A stretch of 23,378 nt of DNA from HGM04593 sp045631205. Its GTDB lineage: Bacteria; Bacteroidota; Bacteroidia; Bacteroidales; Bacteroidaceae. The notes beneath the pieces are model-generated. The model did no database searches. It was not told where the DNA came from and saw nothing but the letters and a program-made list of their open reading frames with translations. Within the stretch, counting starts at the first letter, position 1; every line of letters starts with the position of its first letter. Shown here one piece after another: positions 1-7,997 of this stretch. The stretch spans positions 1-23,378 of the forward strand of contig JAZQUI010000034.1 of NCBI GenBank assembly GCA_045631205.1. Direction: 5' to 3'. The position numbers were made by a program, and so were the translations under genes.

Positions 1-216
1 GCATTTGCAGGAGAGAGTGCGAGGAATGTTTGCCCGCGAGTTAGGTGCCGCAAGGCAACTAACTGAGGAAGTCCCACAGCACCCTGCAAATGCGAGAAAG
101 ATAAACACGGCAAGGGAGGTTCGACTGAGGGTTCGCCTTTCTGCGACGTGAACAAAGAACCGAGCGGCTGATTTTACTCGCGTGCCGGGCGTTTGGTTCT
201 TTGCGCGACAAAGAAC
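1..216. other. Structured RNA-like element of unknown identity
   Basis: No convincing protein gene lies here, but the stretch is dense in inverted repeats. An 11-base arm at 1-11 is perfectly complementary to 84-94 and closes a domain. Inside it, 39-62 forms a hairpin capped by a GCAA (GNRA-type) tetraloop. Further on, the arm 154-162 can pair with 195-203, and the same 196-203 arm can instead pair with 209-216. GNRA loops and nested long-range helices are typical of structured non-coding RNAs or leaders. I considered RNase P RNA because of a GAGGAAGTCC string near 63-72, but its other conserved blocks are not visible. The element may extend past the left edge. The strand is not certain; the + strand is favoured because the tetraloop reads as GCAA on it and kdsD lies downstream. 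Confidence 0.4.
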
Positions 217-403
217 GTCAAAGATATATTTTCAATGAGAAAATAACCGACAAATAACACCGAGAAGTCAAAAGCAAGAATGTTTGGTATCGTATATGGT
301 GAGCGCCCACACCTTTTTGCTACTGAGCCCAAGTGCAATGAAACTGAATATTTGCGATTGTGTACCGTTTGTGGCATTGTTGTTTATTGCTTCTTGTAGT
401 TAC

Positions 404-469
404 TTTATTTCTTTGTTTGTAGTTTCTATCTTTGCTTGTAGGATATTTTAACTTTTGTTCCTATCTTTG
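404..469 (+). promoter_or_regulatory. Candidate promoter(s) for the kdsD operon
   Basis: Two copies of the Bacteroidetes -7 box (TAnnTTTG), both TATCTTTG, lie at 427-434 and 462-469. The first has a TTTA at 404-407, 19 bases upstream, close to the -33 consensus TTTG. The second has no clear -33 partner. The surrounding sequence repeats TTGTAG at 394, 417 and 436, so the box may have been duplicated. Transcription would start about 130-170 bases before the ATG at 606. From 217 to 605 I see nothing else except AT-rich sequence. Confidence 0.55.
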
Positions 470-605
470 CGTGTGACTAACTGCGCTGAATTACTTCAAA
501 AATGCGGTATTCTTGTTGTTTACCAATTTGTTGAGTGAAATTTTATGATGTGTTATCCTTTCTGTGTGGTTGGAACCTTTATTTGAGAAATAAAAAATAT
601 ATAAT

Positions 606-1556
606 ATGACAACAGATGTAATAAGTGTTGCAATTAAATGCTTACAGGATGAGGCTGATGCTATTTTGAACCTTATCCCCAACCTTGACGACAATTTTAC
701 TAAGGCTATCGAGCTTATATACGAGAGCAAAGGTAAACTCATTGTTACCGGTGTTGGAAAATCGGGACATATTGGTGCCAAAATTGCATCGACTCTTGCA
801 AGTACCGGTACTCCTGCCTTCTTTGTGAACCCTCTTGACGCTTTCCATGGTGACCTTGGTATGTTCACCGGCGACGATGTAGTGCTTGCGATTTCAAATT
901 CGGGACAGACCGATGAACTTTTGCGCTTCATTCCCTTGCTTAACGACCGCAAAATTCCTATAATCTCAATGTCGGGTAATCCCTCTTCATTGCTTGCAAC
1001 ATATTCCGATTGTCACTTGAACATTGCGGTTACACGTGAGGCATGTCCTCTTAACCTTGCACCCACATCTTCGACCACAGCAACACTTGCTATGGGCGAT
1101 GCGATTGCTTGTGCTCTTATGACAGTGCGCAAGTTCAAACCTTCGGATTTTGCACAGTTCCACCCAGGAGGTTCGTTGGGACGACGTTTGCTCGCGCGTG
1201 TTAAGGATTACATGATATCATCGGACTTGCCAGTTGTTACCCGTGCATCAAAGATAAGTGATGCGTTGCTCATTATCAGTAGTACAAAGATGGGGATGGC
1301 CATCGTTGTTGAAGAGGGAAAAATCCTTGGCGTTGTTACCGACGGTGATATCCGCCGCGCAATGCAGTTCCACCAGGATATCTTCTTTGAACTTACCGTT
1401 AAGGACCTTATGAGCACCAGTCCCAAGACTATTAACGAGAATGCAAAACTTACTACTGCTGAAAAAATGTTGCGTGAGCACAACATTCACTCGCTCATCG
1501 TTGTTAATTCCGACGGGCAGTTGGTTGGTGTGATAGACGCATTCAGCTGTATTTGA
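606..1556 (+). CDS. kdsD: KdsD/KpsF-type arabinose-5-phosphate isomerase (SIS + CBS pair)
   Basis: This is a 316-residue protein of the KpsF/GutQ/KdsD family, which interconverts ribulose 5-phosphate and arabinose 5-phosphate, the first step toward Kdo of lipopolysaccharide. An N-terminal SIS domain (about residues 30-170) carries GVGKSGH (K52, H55), a HGDLG segment with H81, the ISNSGQT phosphate-binding loop and the family signature FHPGGSLGRR (H186). Two CBS motifs follow, about 205-255 and 270-316. The usual VHP before the HGDLG loop reads VNP here, and the C-terminus ends in VGVIDAFSCI rather than the HDLL of proteobacterial members. Both could be lineage traits. It starts an operon with a cytidylyltransferase 22 bases downstream. 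The family is clear; the exact sugar substrate is inferred. Confidence 0.88.
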   Translation: MTTDVISVAIKCLQDEADAILNLIPNLDDNFTKAIELIYESKGKLIVTGVGKSGHIGAKIASTLASTGTPAFFVNPLDAFHGDLGMFTGDDVVLAISNSGQTDELLRFIPLLNDRKIPIISMSGNPSSLLATYSDCHLNIAVTREACPLNLAPTSSTTATLAMGDAIACALMTVRKFKPSDFAQFHPGGSLGRRLLARVKDYMISSDLPVVTRASKISDALLIISSTKMGMAIVVEEGKILGVVTDGDIRRAMQFHQDIFFELTVKDLMSTSPKTINENAKLTTAEKMLREHNIHSLIVVNSDGQLVGVIDAFSCI

Positions 1557-1578
1557 TATATTAACGGTGTAGATTGTT

Positions 1579-2220
1579 ATGAAGGTCGTGGCATTTGTCC
1601 CCATTCGTTTGAACAGCAAACGTGTAGTGGGTAAGAATCTTAAACTGTTGGGCGGTAAGCCGATGATGTGTTATCTGCTTGAAACACTTATACAGGTGAA
1701 GCAGATAGACGAGGTCTATGTCTATTGTAGTAGTGACGAGGTGTTGCCATATCTGCCTGCGGGTGTGAAACTACTCAAACGTGACACTTCACTCGATAGC
1801 GACACTGCTCTGGGCGAGGAGATTTACGACGCCTTTGTGCGTGATGTAGAAGCCGATGTCTATATGCTTGCACACACAACATCGCCTTTCATAAAAGCAG
1901 AAACTATTGCCAATGCTGTTGATGAAGTGGTGCAGGGAGGTCACGATTCTGCTTTTTCGGCGCAAAAGATACAGACTTTTACCTGGTACGAAGGCAAGCC
2001 GCTTAATTACTCCCCCACAAATATCCCTCGCACACAAACTATAGAACCCGTTTATGTGGAGACAAGTGCTTTCTATATTTTCCGTCGTGAAACATGGGTG
2101 GAGCATCATCGTCGTGTAGGTTTCAATCCCTATATGGCAATTGTGGGGCCTGTTGAAGGTGTGGATATCGATTATCCCGAAGACTTTGATTTCGCCGCGA
2201 AGATTATAGGCAACATTTGA
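1579..2220 (+). CDS. NeuA-family acylneuraminate/sugar-acid cytidylyltransferase
   Basis: This 213-residue protein is similar in layout to CMP-N-acetylneuraminate synthetases, which transfer CMP from CTP to an acidic sugar. It begins with the nucleotide-binding motif PIRLNSKRVVGKNL (consensus PARxGSKxxxxKN). It continues with a TSPF segment like the usual PTSPLR loop and PVYVETSAFYIFRR in the position of the NGAIY strand. It ends with the family signature VDIDYPEDFDFA, whose aspartates bind metal. It has the length of a single catalytic domain, with no fused phosphatase. It follows the KdsD-like gene closely and is probably co-transcribed. Whether it activates a sialic acid, KDN, legionaminic-type acid or an unusual Kdo relative cannot be told. 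It does not look like KdsB, the normal Kdo cytidylyltransferase. Confidence 0.8.
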   Translation: MKVVAFVPIRLNSKRVVGKNLKLLGGKPMMCYLLETLIQVKQIDEVYVYCSSDEVLPYLPAGVKLLKRDTSLDSDTALGEEIYDAFVRDVEADVYMLAHTTSPFIKAETIANAVDEVVQGGHDSAFSAQKIQTFTWYEGKPLNYSPTNIPRTQTIEPVYVETSAFYIFRRETWVEHHRRVGFNPYMAIVGPVEGVDIDYPEDFDFAAKIIGNI

Positions 2221-2231
2221 TAAATATAGTT

Positions 2232-2277
2232 TATAGAAAATAAATCCACACCAAACGGTGTGGATTTATTTTCTATA
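2232..2277. terminator. Bidirectional terminator, 21-bp perfect stem
   Basis: Arms 2232-2252 and 2257-2277 are perfectly complementary over 21 bases around an AAAC loop. The GC-rich core next to the loop (ATCCACACC/GGTGTGGAT) is followed on either strand by a T-rich tract that is itself part of the extended stem. It therefore suits factor-independent termination in both directions. It lies between the stops of the cytidylyltransferase gene (+) and nuoN (-). Confidence 0.9.
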
Positions 2278-2294
2278 TGAATGCTTGCTTTTTG

Positions 2295-3719
2295 TTACAT
2301 CCCGAAACTGATACTGTTTATGCCGCTATAAACAAAGCTGCATATACCAAGTGCAATAATTCCTATAAGACATATAACAAGGCTTGCACGTGTGATTATG
2401 CTGCTTTTGAAACTAACTACGGGGGCTTTGCTCTCGTTGATATACATAGCTTTAACGATTAACAGATAATAGTAGAGCGATATTACGGTATTTAGCAGGG
2501 CTATGAAGACAAGAATTTGGAAACCACTGCCAAAGGCGCTCATAAATACAAAGAACTTGCTGAAAAAGCCTGCAAACGGCGGAATACCGGCCAGCGAGAA
2601 GAGTGCGAGTGTCATTAACAGTGTCAAGCGTGGGTTGCTCTTGTAAAGGCCGTCGAGTGTTTCTCGTCGTACCTCGGCTTTTATTTGCTGTTCAACCGCA
2701 CCAATAACGCCAAATACAGCAAGGTTGGCAAAAATATAGACAAGAACGTAATATACCATCGCGCTCATTCCTTGTGCAGTGCCTCCGATGGCGGCAAGCA
2801 TTATGTATCCGGCTTGCGATATGCTGCTGAACGCCATAAAACGCTTAATGTTACGCTGTTTTATTGCAAAGAGGTTGGCAATGGTTATGCTGGCTATGAT
2901 TGTGATGTAGAGTATTGTCTGCCACTGTTCTATCATTGGCGCAAATACTGTGGTGAGCACTATGAAAAGAGTGAAGGCTGCTGCGCCCTTTGAGATTACC
3001 GAAAGGTAGGCGGTAACGGGTGTTGGCGCACCTTCGTAGCTGTCGGCTGTCCACATGTGGAACGGTACAAGCGAAATTTTAAATCCCATACCGGCAAAGA
3101 ACATCACAAGGGCGTAAATCTGCATAGGTGATGCAGTGAGTCCGTTGCGCACCTCGTCGTAATAGAGCGAGCCTGTAGTTCCGTAGAGATAGGATATACC
3201 GTAGAGCATTATAGCAGATGCAAACATTGAGGTGAGAATGTATTTAAGGCCTGCCTCGGCTGAATGGTGGCGGTATTTGTCGAAAGCTACCATACAGGAC
3301 ATTGGCAGTGAGGCAAGTTCTATACCCACGAAGAGAAGAAGAAAATGTCGTGCGCTAATCATAAAGTACATACCCACTAATGTGGAGAGAAGGAGTGTGT
3401 AGAACTCGCCTTGCTTGTAGTATGTGGTATTTGTGCGCAACCAGCGGTGTGCTTGCATCAATACAACAGCGCTGCCGAAGGAGAGCATCGCTTTTACAAA
3501 AACAATCATTGCATTGCTGTGGTACATTCCCTCGAAAAGGGCATATTCGCTTGTGTTGCGAAAGCATATTATAGTGTGCAATAGCATGGCTGCGCAAACG
3601 AGTGGGTGAAAATATCGGCGGAAGCGTCCCGGGGATATAAGGTCGTAAAGGAATATTATGAGGAAGAAGCTTAGCAAGCTCGCCTCGGGGTGCATATAAA
3701 AGAATTGTATGTAATTCAT
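2295..3719 (-). CDS. nuoN: NADH-quinone oxidoreductase subunit N
   Basis: This 474-residue polytopic membrane protein is one of the three antiporter-like, proton-pumping subunits of complex I. It has the conserved glutamate of helix 5 in VGIELASLPM (E134), the central lysine in GFKISLVPFHMWT (K214), and the broken-helix signature HMWTADSYEGAPTPVTAYLSVISKG (221-245) with K244. These charged residues form the proton path in the family. Its length matches bacterial NuoN. It is the last gene of the operon, 19 bases after nuoM, and is followed by the perfect inverted-repeat terminator. The last base of its stop codon is at 2295. Confidence 0.96.
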   Translation of the reverse strand: MNYIQFFYMHPEASLLSFFLIIFLYDLISPGRFRRYFHPLVCAAMLLHTIICFRNTSEYALFEGMYHSNAMIVFVKAMLSFGSAVVLMQAHRWLRTNTTYYKQGEFYTLLLSTLVGMYFMISARHFLLLFVGIELASLPMSCMVAFDKYRHHSAEAGLKYILTSMFASAIMLYGISYLYGTTGSLYYDEVRNGLTASPMQIYALVMFFAGMGFKISLVPFHMWTADSYEGAPTPVTAYLSVISKGAAAFTLFIVLTTVFAPMIEQWQTILYITIIASITIANLFAIKQRNIKRFMAFSSISQAGYIMLAAIGGTAQGMSAMVYYVLVYIFANLAVFGVIGAVEQQIKAEVRRETLDGLYKSNPRLTLLMTLALFSLAGIPPFAGFFSKFFVFMSAFGSGFQILVFIALLNTVISLYYYLLIVKAMYINESKAPVVSFKSSIITRASLVICLIGIIALGICSFVYSGINSISFGM

Positions 3720-3738
3720 AACTTTGTTGCTCTTGTCT

Positions 3739-5223
3739 TTATTGGTGTATATTTGATATTATGTTCTCCACGCCGTTGCCAATGAGGTTGCTCACCCACA
3801 TTGGCGCAATACCGAGGGCTGCAACGCAAACTACAAGGCAGATTATGGTGAAGCGCTCGTCCCACGTAGCATCTGAGAGGCGTTTGTGTTCTTCGTTATC
3901 GGGTTCACCGTAGAGTATGCGTCCAACAACGCGCAGAATGTATACCGCCGTTATTACAATGCTTGTACAGGCAATAATGGTTACCGTGCGGTGGAATATA
4001 TCGTTTAACTCAAAGGCTCCTGCAAAGATTGTCATTTCGGCAACAAAACCGCTGAATCCCGGTAGTCCCAGATTGGCAAGTCCTGCAATAATGTAGCCTA
4101 CGGCAAGGAATGGCATAATCTTCATAAGACCGCGCATTTTGTGAATGTCGCGTGTGTGGGTGCGGCCGTAAATCATACCAATTATGGCGAAGAAAAGTGC
4201 TGTCATGAGACCGTGTGAGAGCATTTGCAGGATGGCACCCGTGCAGGCGGTGCGTGTGGTCATCAGCAGGGCAAAAAGCACAAGGCCGCAGTGCGATACC
4301 GAAGAGTATGCGTTGATGTATTTGAGGTCGGTCTGGCTTATCGCGCTCAAAGCACCATAGACAACGCTGATAGTGGTGAGTATTATGAATATCCACGCAA
4401 GGTCGTGTGCTGCTTGTGGCATCAGGTACATAGCAATGCGGAAACAACCATATCCTCCAAGCTTCATAAGCACGCCGGCGTGCAGCATAGAAACGGCTGT
4501 GGGGGCACAGGCGTGGCCGTCGGGGCTCCAGGTGTGGAAGGGGAAGAGTGCGCCAAGCACACCGAATCCGATGAATGTGAGGGGGAAAAATATGTATTGT
4601 ACTTCGCGTGCGATGTTGCCCATTGCTGCAATCTCGTTTATGTTCATTGTAGTGGCTCCACTACCGAAGTATATGCCCAGAATACCCATTAGCAGAAATG
4701 CCGAGCCGCCCATAAGCATAAGCGTTAGTTTCATTGCCGAGTACTCCTTGCGTCCGCTGCCCCATACTCCAATGAGCAGGTACATTGGTATAAGCGCAGT
4801 TTCGTAGAACATAAACATTGTAAAGAGGTCGGTGGATATGAAAAATCCATATACGCCGGCCGATAGCAGGGTGTACCACAAGAAAAACTCTTTGGTGAGG
4901 GGTTTCAGCCTCCACGAAGCGAAAGTACCTGTAAATACAATTATCGAAGATAGTAGCAACATTGCTACTGAAATACCGTCAACACCAATCGAGTAACAGA
5001 TATTCAGTGGGGCGTACCAGCTCCATGAGTCGCAGTAGAGCATTGTTGCGCTGTTTCCGCCGTTGCGTTGCGCTATGAAATCTATTGTCAAGAAAATCGA
5101 GAGGGCAAGTAACAGGGTTGAGCCTGTGACCATAACCGTGCGTGTGTGTCGCAGTGTGCGGCTGGGCCACAAGGCAAGCAGCATAAGAATGGGAATTGCG
5201 ACAAAAAGGTTCAGTATATTCAT
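3739..5223 (-). CDS. nuoM: NADH-quinone oxidoreductase subunit M
   Basis: This 494-residue antiporter-like proton-pumping subunit of the complex I membrane arm has about 14 hydrophobic helices. Key family residues are present: the glutamate in MFYETALIPMYLLIG (E141) and the lysine in SMLHAGVLMKLGGYG (K254). The broken helix carries FHTWSPDGHACAPTAVS (230-245); many homologues have WLPDAH here, so the serine and glycine are mild variants. It starts 9 bases after the nuoL stop and ends 19 bases before nuoN, as expected for a co-transcribed unit. Confidence 0.96.
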   Translation of the reverse strand: MNILNLFVAIPILMLLALWPSRTLRHTRTVMVTGSTLLLALSIFLTIDFIAQRNGGNSATMLYCDSWSWYAPLNICYSIGVDGISVAMLLLSSIIVFTGTFASWRLKPLTKEFFLWYTLLSAGVYGFFISTDLFTMFMFYETALIPMYLLIGVWGSGRKEYSAMKLTLMLMGGSAFLLMGILGIYFGSGATTMNINEIAAMGNIAREVQYIFFPLTFIGFGVLGALFPFHTWSPDGHACAPTAVSMLHAGVLMKLGGYGCFRIAMYLMPQAAHDLAWIFIILTTISVVYGALSAISQTDLKYINAYSSVSHCGLVLFALLMTTRTACTGAILQMLSHGLMTALFFAIIGMIYGRTHTRDIHKMRGLMKIMPFLAVGYIIAGLANLGLPGFSGFVAEMTIFAGAFELNDIFHRTVTIIACTSIVITAVYILRVVGRILYGEPDNEEHKRLSDATWDERFTIICLVVCVAALGIAPMWVSNLIGNGVENIISNIHQ

Positions 5224-5232
5224 AATTGTATC

Positions 5233-7158
5233 TTATGCAAGGTATATGAGTATGAGTATTATGATGAGTGCGCCGCTGAGGAACCACACATTGTAGGATT
5301 GTATGTTTCCGCTCTGCAACGGACGTATGAAACTTGCTATCTTTTGCGTGGCGGTGGCTATGCGGTCGAGCGAGCCGTCGATAATTTTCTTGTCGAACCA
5401 GGCGATGGGGCGGCTTATGCAGTTGAAGATAATCTTCTTTGTTATAAAGAGCCATAGCTCGTCGAGATAGAAACGGTTGTAGGCTGCCGACATAAGTTCG
5501 CGCAAACTGCTGTTGAGACCTCGTGTGATGCGGCTGCTGCCGTTCTTGTACATTATGGTTGCTATTATAATGGCTGTTACAGCAAATATTATGCTTGTTG
5601 TTGCAACGCTTTTGTCTATGTGTATGGTGTATGCAGTTCCATTGCTGCTGATGAATTTTCCAAAAGGTATGAAACCCGCTACGCTGCTTACAATGGCAAG
5701 TATTATAAGGGGAATGGTCATTGTTGCGGGTGCCTCGTGTGGCTTGTGAGGCTTTTTGTTGCTCTTGCCGGCATCGTACAGGGCTTTTTGCTCTTCGTAG
5801 TAGCTTTTACCCCAGAAAATGAGATAGTATAGACGGAACATATAGAATGCCGTGAGCGCGGCAATTAAGCTCATAAAAAGCCCCATTGTTCCCGAGTATC
5901 CGTAGCAGGCGGCAAGAATTTCGTCTTTGCTGAAAAAACCGCTGAACGGGGGTATTCCTGCTATTGCCAAGCAGGCAATTAGGAAGGTGATGTGTGTGAC
6001 GGGCATATAACGGCGAAGCCCTCCCATATTCATCTTTTCGTTGCTGTGTACGGCGTGTATTATGGCACCCGCACCCAGGAATAGCAGTCCTTTGAACATT
6101 GCGTGAGTAAAGAGATGGAACATTGCAGCCATATATCCGAGACCTCCCTCGTGGGGGTCGTTGGAGGTGCATACACCCAATGCTACCATCATAAATGCTA
6201 TTTGTGATATAGTGGAGAAAGCAAGCACTCGCTTTATATCTGTTTGTACGCAGGCAACTACGGCGGCGTAGAGTGCGGTGAAGGCTCCGGCATAGGCTAT
6301 CAGGTGTAAAACATCGGGAGCGTAAGCAATGAAGAGAGGGAACATACGCGCAACAAGGAATACGCCTGCAACAACCATTGTGGCGGCGTGTATAAGTGCC
6401 GAAACGGGTGTTGGGCCCTCCATAGCATCGGGTAACCATATGTGAAGGGGGAACATCGCGCTCTTTCCTGCGCCACCCACAAACATAAGCCCCAATGCAA
6501 GGGGAAGAGCGGCTGCTGCAGTGGCGAGAATGTTCTCTTCGGGAGTGAATGCAAATGTTTCTGCGCTGTAACCGTAGAGCAATATGCCGATAAGGAAGAA
6601 GAGGTCGGCAAAGCGTGTTACAATGAATGCTTTCTTGGATGCTGCTATGGCGGCGGGCTTTGTGTAGTAGAAACCAATGAGAAGGTACGACGAAACACCA
6701 ACAAGCTCCCAAAAGATATACATCTGGAATATGTTTGTGGCAACCACAAGCCCCATCATTGAAAAGGTGAAGAGCGACAGAAATGCGTAGTAACGTTGGA
6801 AACCGCGTTCGCCCTTCATATATCCAAGCGAATATATGTGAACCATAAGGCTCACTGTGGATATAACAATAAGCATCATAACCGATATTGGGTCGAGTTG
6901 TATGCCCATATCAATGCTGAGCGTGCCATTGAGCGGTAACCATTCTGTGTTGAATGGAGTAATGGTGGCGAAAGTTCCGTCGGCAGTGCGTCCTGCTCCA
7001 AAGTAGAGAACTGCAGTTGTATAAGAGAGTGCGGTCACCGCGCCTAAAAGAGTGGTGCCGCTAATGCCTGCGACTTTGGGCGGGAGGTACTTCCCGCAAA
7101 GGGCAAGGAAAAGAAAGCCCAAGAGTGGCAGTATAGGTATGAGTAGGGTGAAATCCAT
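5233..7158 (-). CDS. nuoL: NADH-quinone oxidoreductase subunit L
   Basis: At 641 residues this is the largest, distal antiporter-like subunit of complex I. Conserved features are the helix-5 glutamate in FWELVGVSSYLLIGFYY (E151), a lysine in GGAGKSAMFPLHIW (K232), and the signature WLPDAMEGPTPVSALIHAATMV (241-262). The long C-terminal part, with a charged stretch followed by a final hydrophobic helix, matches the lateral helix HL and anchor that run along the membrane arm in NuoL. It starts 5 bases after the nuoK stop. Confidence 0.97.
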   Translation of the reverse strand: MDFTLLIPILPLLGFLFLALCGKYLPPKVAGISGTTLLGAVTALSYTTAVLYFGAGRTADGTFATITPFNTEWLPLNGTLSIDMGIQLDPISVMMLIVISTVSLMVHIYSLGYMKGERGFQRYYAFLSLFTFSMMGLVVATNIFQMYIFWELVGVSSYLLIGFYYTKPAAIAASKKAFIVTRFADLFFLIGILLYGYSAETFAFTPEENILATAAAALPLALGLMFVGGAGKSAMFPLHIWLPDAMEGPTPVSALIHAATMVVAGVFLVARMFPLFIAYAPDVLHLIAYAGAFTALYAAVVACVQTDIKRVLAFSTISQIAFMMVALGVCTSNDPHEGGLGYMAAMFHLFTHAMFKGLLFLGAGAIIHAVHSNEKMNMGGLRRYMPVTHITFLIACLAIAGIPPFSGFFSKDEILAACYGYSGTMGLFMSLIAALTAFYMFRLYYLIFWGKSYYEEQKALYDAGKSNKKPHKPHEAPATMTIPLIILAIVSSVAGFIPFGKFISSNGTAYTIHIDKSVATTSIIFAVTAIIIATIMYKNGSSRITRGLNSSLRELMSAAYNRFYLDELWLFITKKIIFNCISRPIAWFDKKIIDGSLDRIATATQKIASFIRPLQSGNIQSYNVWFLSGALIIILILIYLA

Positions 7159-7163
7159 TGTTT

Positions 7164-7475
7164 TCAGTGTTTTAGTTCTCTTAACTTCTTAATATGTATA
7201 GAGTGTATGTTGCGGTACACGTTTATTATTATGGCTATTGCTACTGCAGTCTCGGCTGCGGCGATGCCAATTCCAAAGATTGAAAAAATGTATCCTTCAA
7301 GTACTTCGGGGTGGCAATAGGCGTTGAAAACCGCAAAGTTTATATCCACGGCGTTGAGCATAAGCTCGGTGCTTATGAGCAGCGACACAAGGTTGCGCCT
7401 GGTGAAAAAGCCGAATACTCCAATGAAAAAGAGTACGGCCGAGAGTATAAGAAAATAGTGCGCGGGTATAATCAT
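7164..7475 (-). CDS. nuoK: NADH-quinone oxidoreductase subunit K
   Basis: This 103-residue membrane protein has three hydrophobic helices. It carries the two buried glutamates needed for proton translocation in this family: E37 in STELMLNAVDINF and E75 in AAAETAVAIAI. These correspond to E36 and E72 of the E. coli subunit. It is homologous to the MrpC family and usual in length. It is encoded between nuoJ (7 bases upstream) and nuoL (5 bases downstream). Confidence 0.96.
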   Translation of the reverse strand: MIIPAHYFLILSAVLFFIGVFGFFTRRNLVSLLISTELMLNAVDINFAVFNAYCHPEVLEGYIFSIFGIGIAAAETAVAIAIIINVYRNIHSIHIKKLRELKH

Positions 7476-7482
7476 AATGTCT

Positions 7483-7992
7483 CTATTTTTTGCGTGCTAT
7501 AAGTATTGCTCCCACAGTGCAGGCGAGCAGCAGAATGCTCATAACCTCGAATGGAAGTATGTAGTTGTAACGGTCGGTGCCCATAATGGCAAGTCCCAGT
7601 GATTTCATTGGTACATCGGCGCCAATGAAGTGGTTGGCGTCAAAGGTTGTGGTGTTTATCAGGTAAATAGTGAGTGCCATACCCGACAGTGCCGACAAAA
7701 GACCGGCAAGGTAACGCAGTTTCGATGTGTGGGTTATGTCTATGCTTCCTTTGCCAATAAGAAGAATGGCAAAGATGAACAACACTACGATACCTCCGGC
7801 ATATACCGTTATCTGCACGGCGCCAAGAAATGTGTAGTGCAACATAAAATAGAGTCCGGCAGTGCCGAAAAGCACAAATAGCAACAACGTGGCTGCGCGC
7901 ATGATTCTGCTTGATGTCACGGCAAACATTGCGGCTATTATCATAAATAGCGCGAGCCCCGAAAATATAAAAAGGTTGTTGTGAAACTCCAT
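7483..7992 (-). CDS. nuoJ: NADH-quinone oxidoreductase subunit J
   Basis: This 169-residue membrane subunit sits beside NuoK and NuoA. Five hydrophobic segments are visible. The best-conserved stretch is FLGAVQITVYAGGIVVLFIFAILL (55-78), the TM3 segment whose pi-bulge takes part in coupling in complex I structures. The protein ends in a short basic tail. It is 5 bases from nuoI and 7 from nuoK, with the gene order standard for the operon. Confidence 0.95.
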   Translation of the reverse strand: MEFHNNLFIFSGLALFMIIAAMFAVTSSRIMRAATLLLFVLFGTAGLYFMLHYTFLGAVQITVYAGGIVVLFIFAILLIGKGSIDITHTSKLRYLAGLLSALSGMALTIYLINTTTFDANHFIGADVPMKSLGLAIMGTDRYNYILPFEVMSILLLACTVGAILIARKK

Positions 7993-7997
7993 ATTCT

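Noticed and set aside
1..220. RNase P RNA (rnpB)
   Set aside because: A GAGGAAGTCC string resembles the start of the conserved P4 block, but the matching 3' block (ACAGAA...GGCTTA) and other core motifs are not seen at the right distance.
174..377. 67-residue open frame on the minus strand
   Set aside because: No recognisable motif and no ribosome site, and it overlaps the inverted-repeat structures. Probably chance.
5807..6712. 301-residue minus-strand frame within nuoL
   Set aside because: Arginine/cysteine/histidine-rich translation typical of a shifted reading of a membrane-protein gene; nuoL in the other frame is certain.
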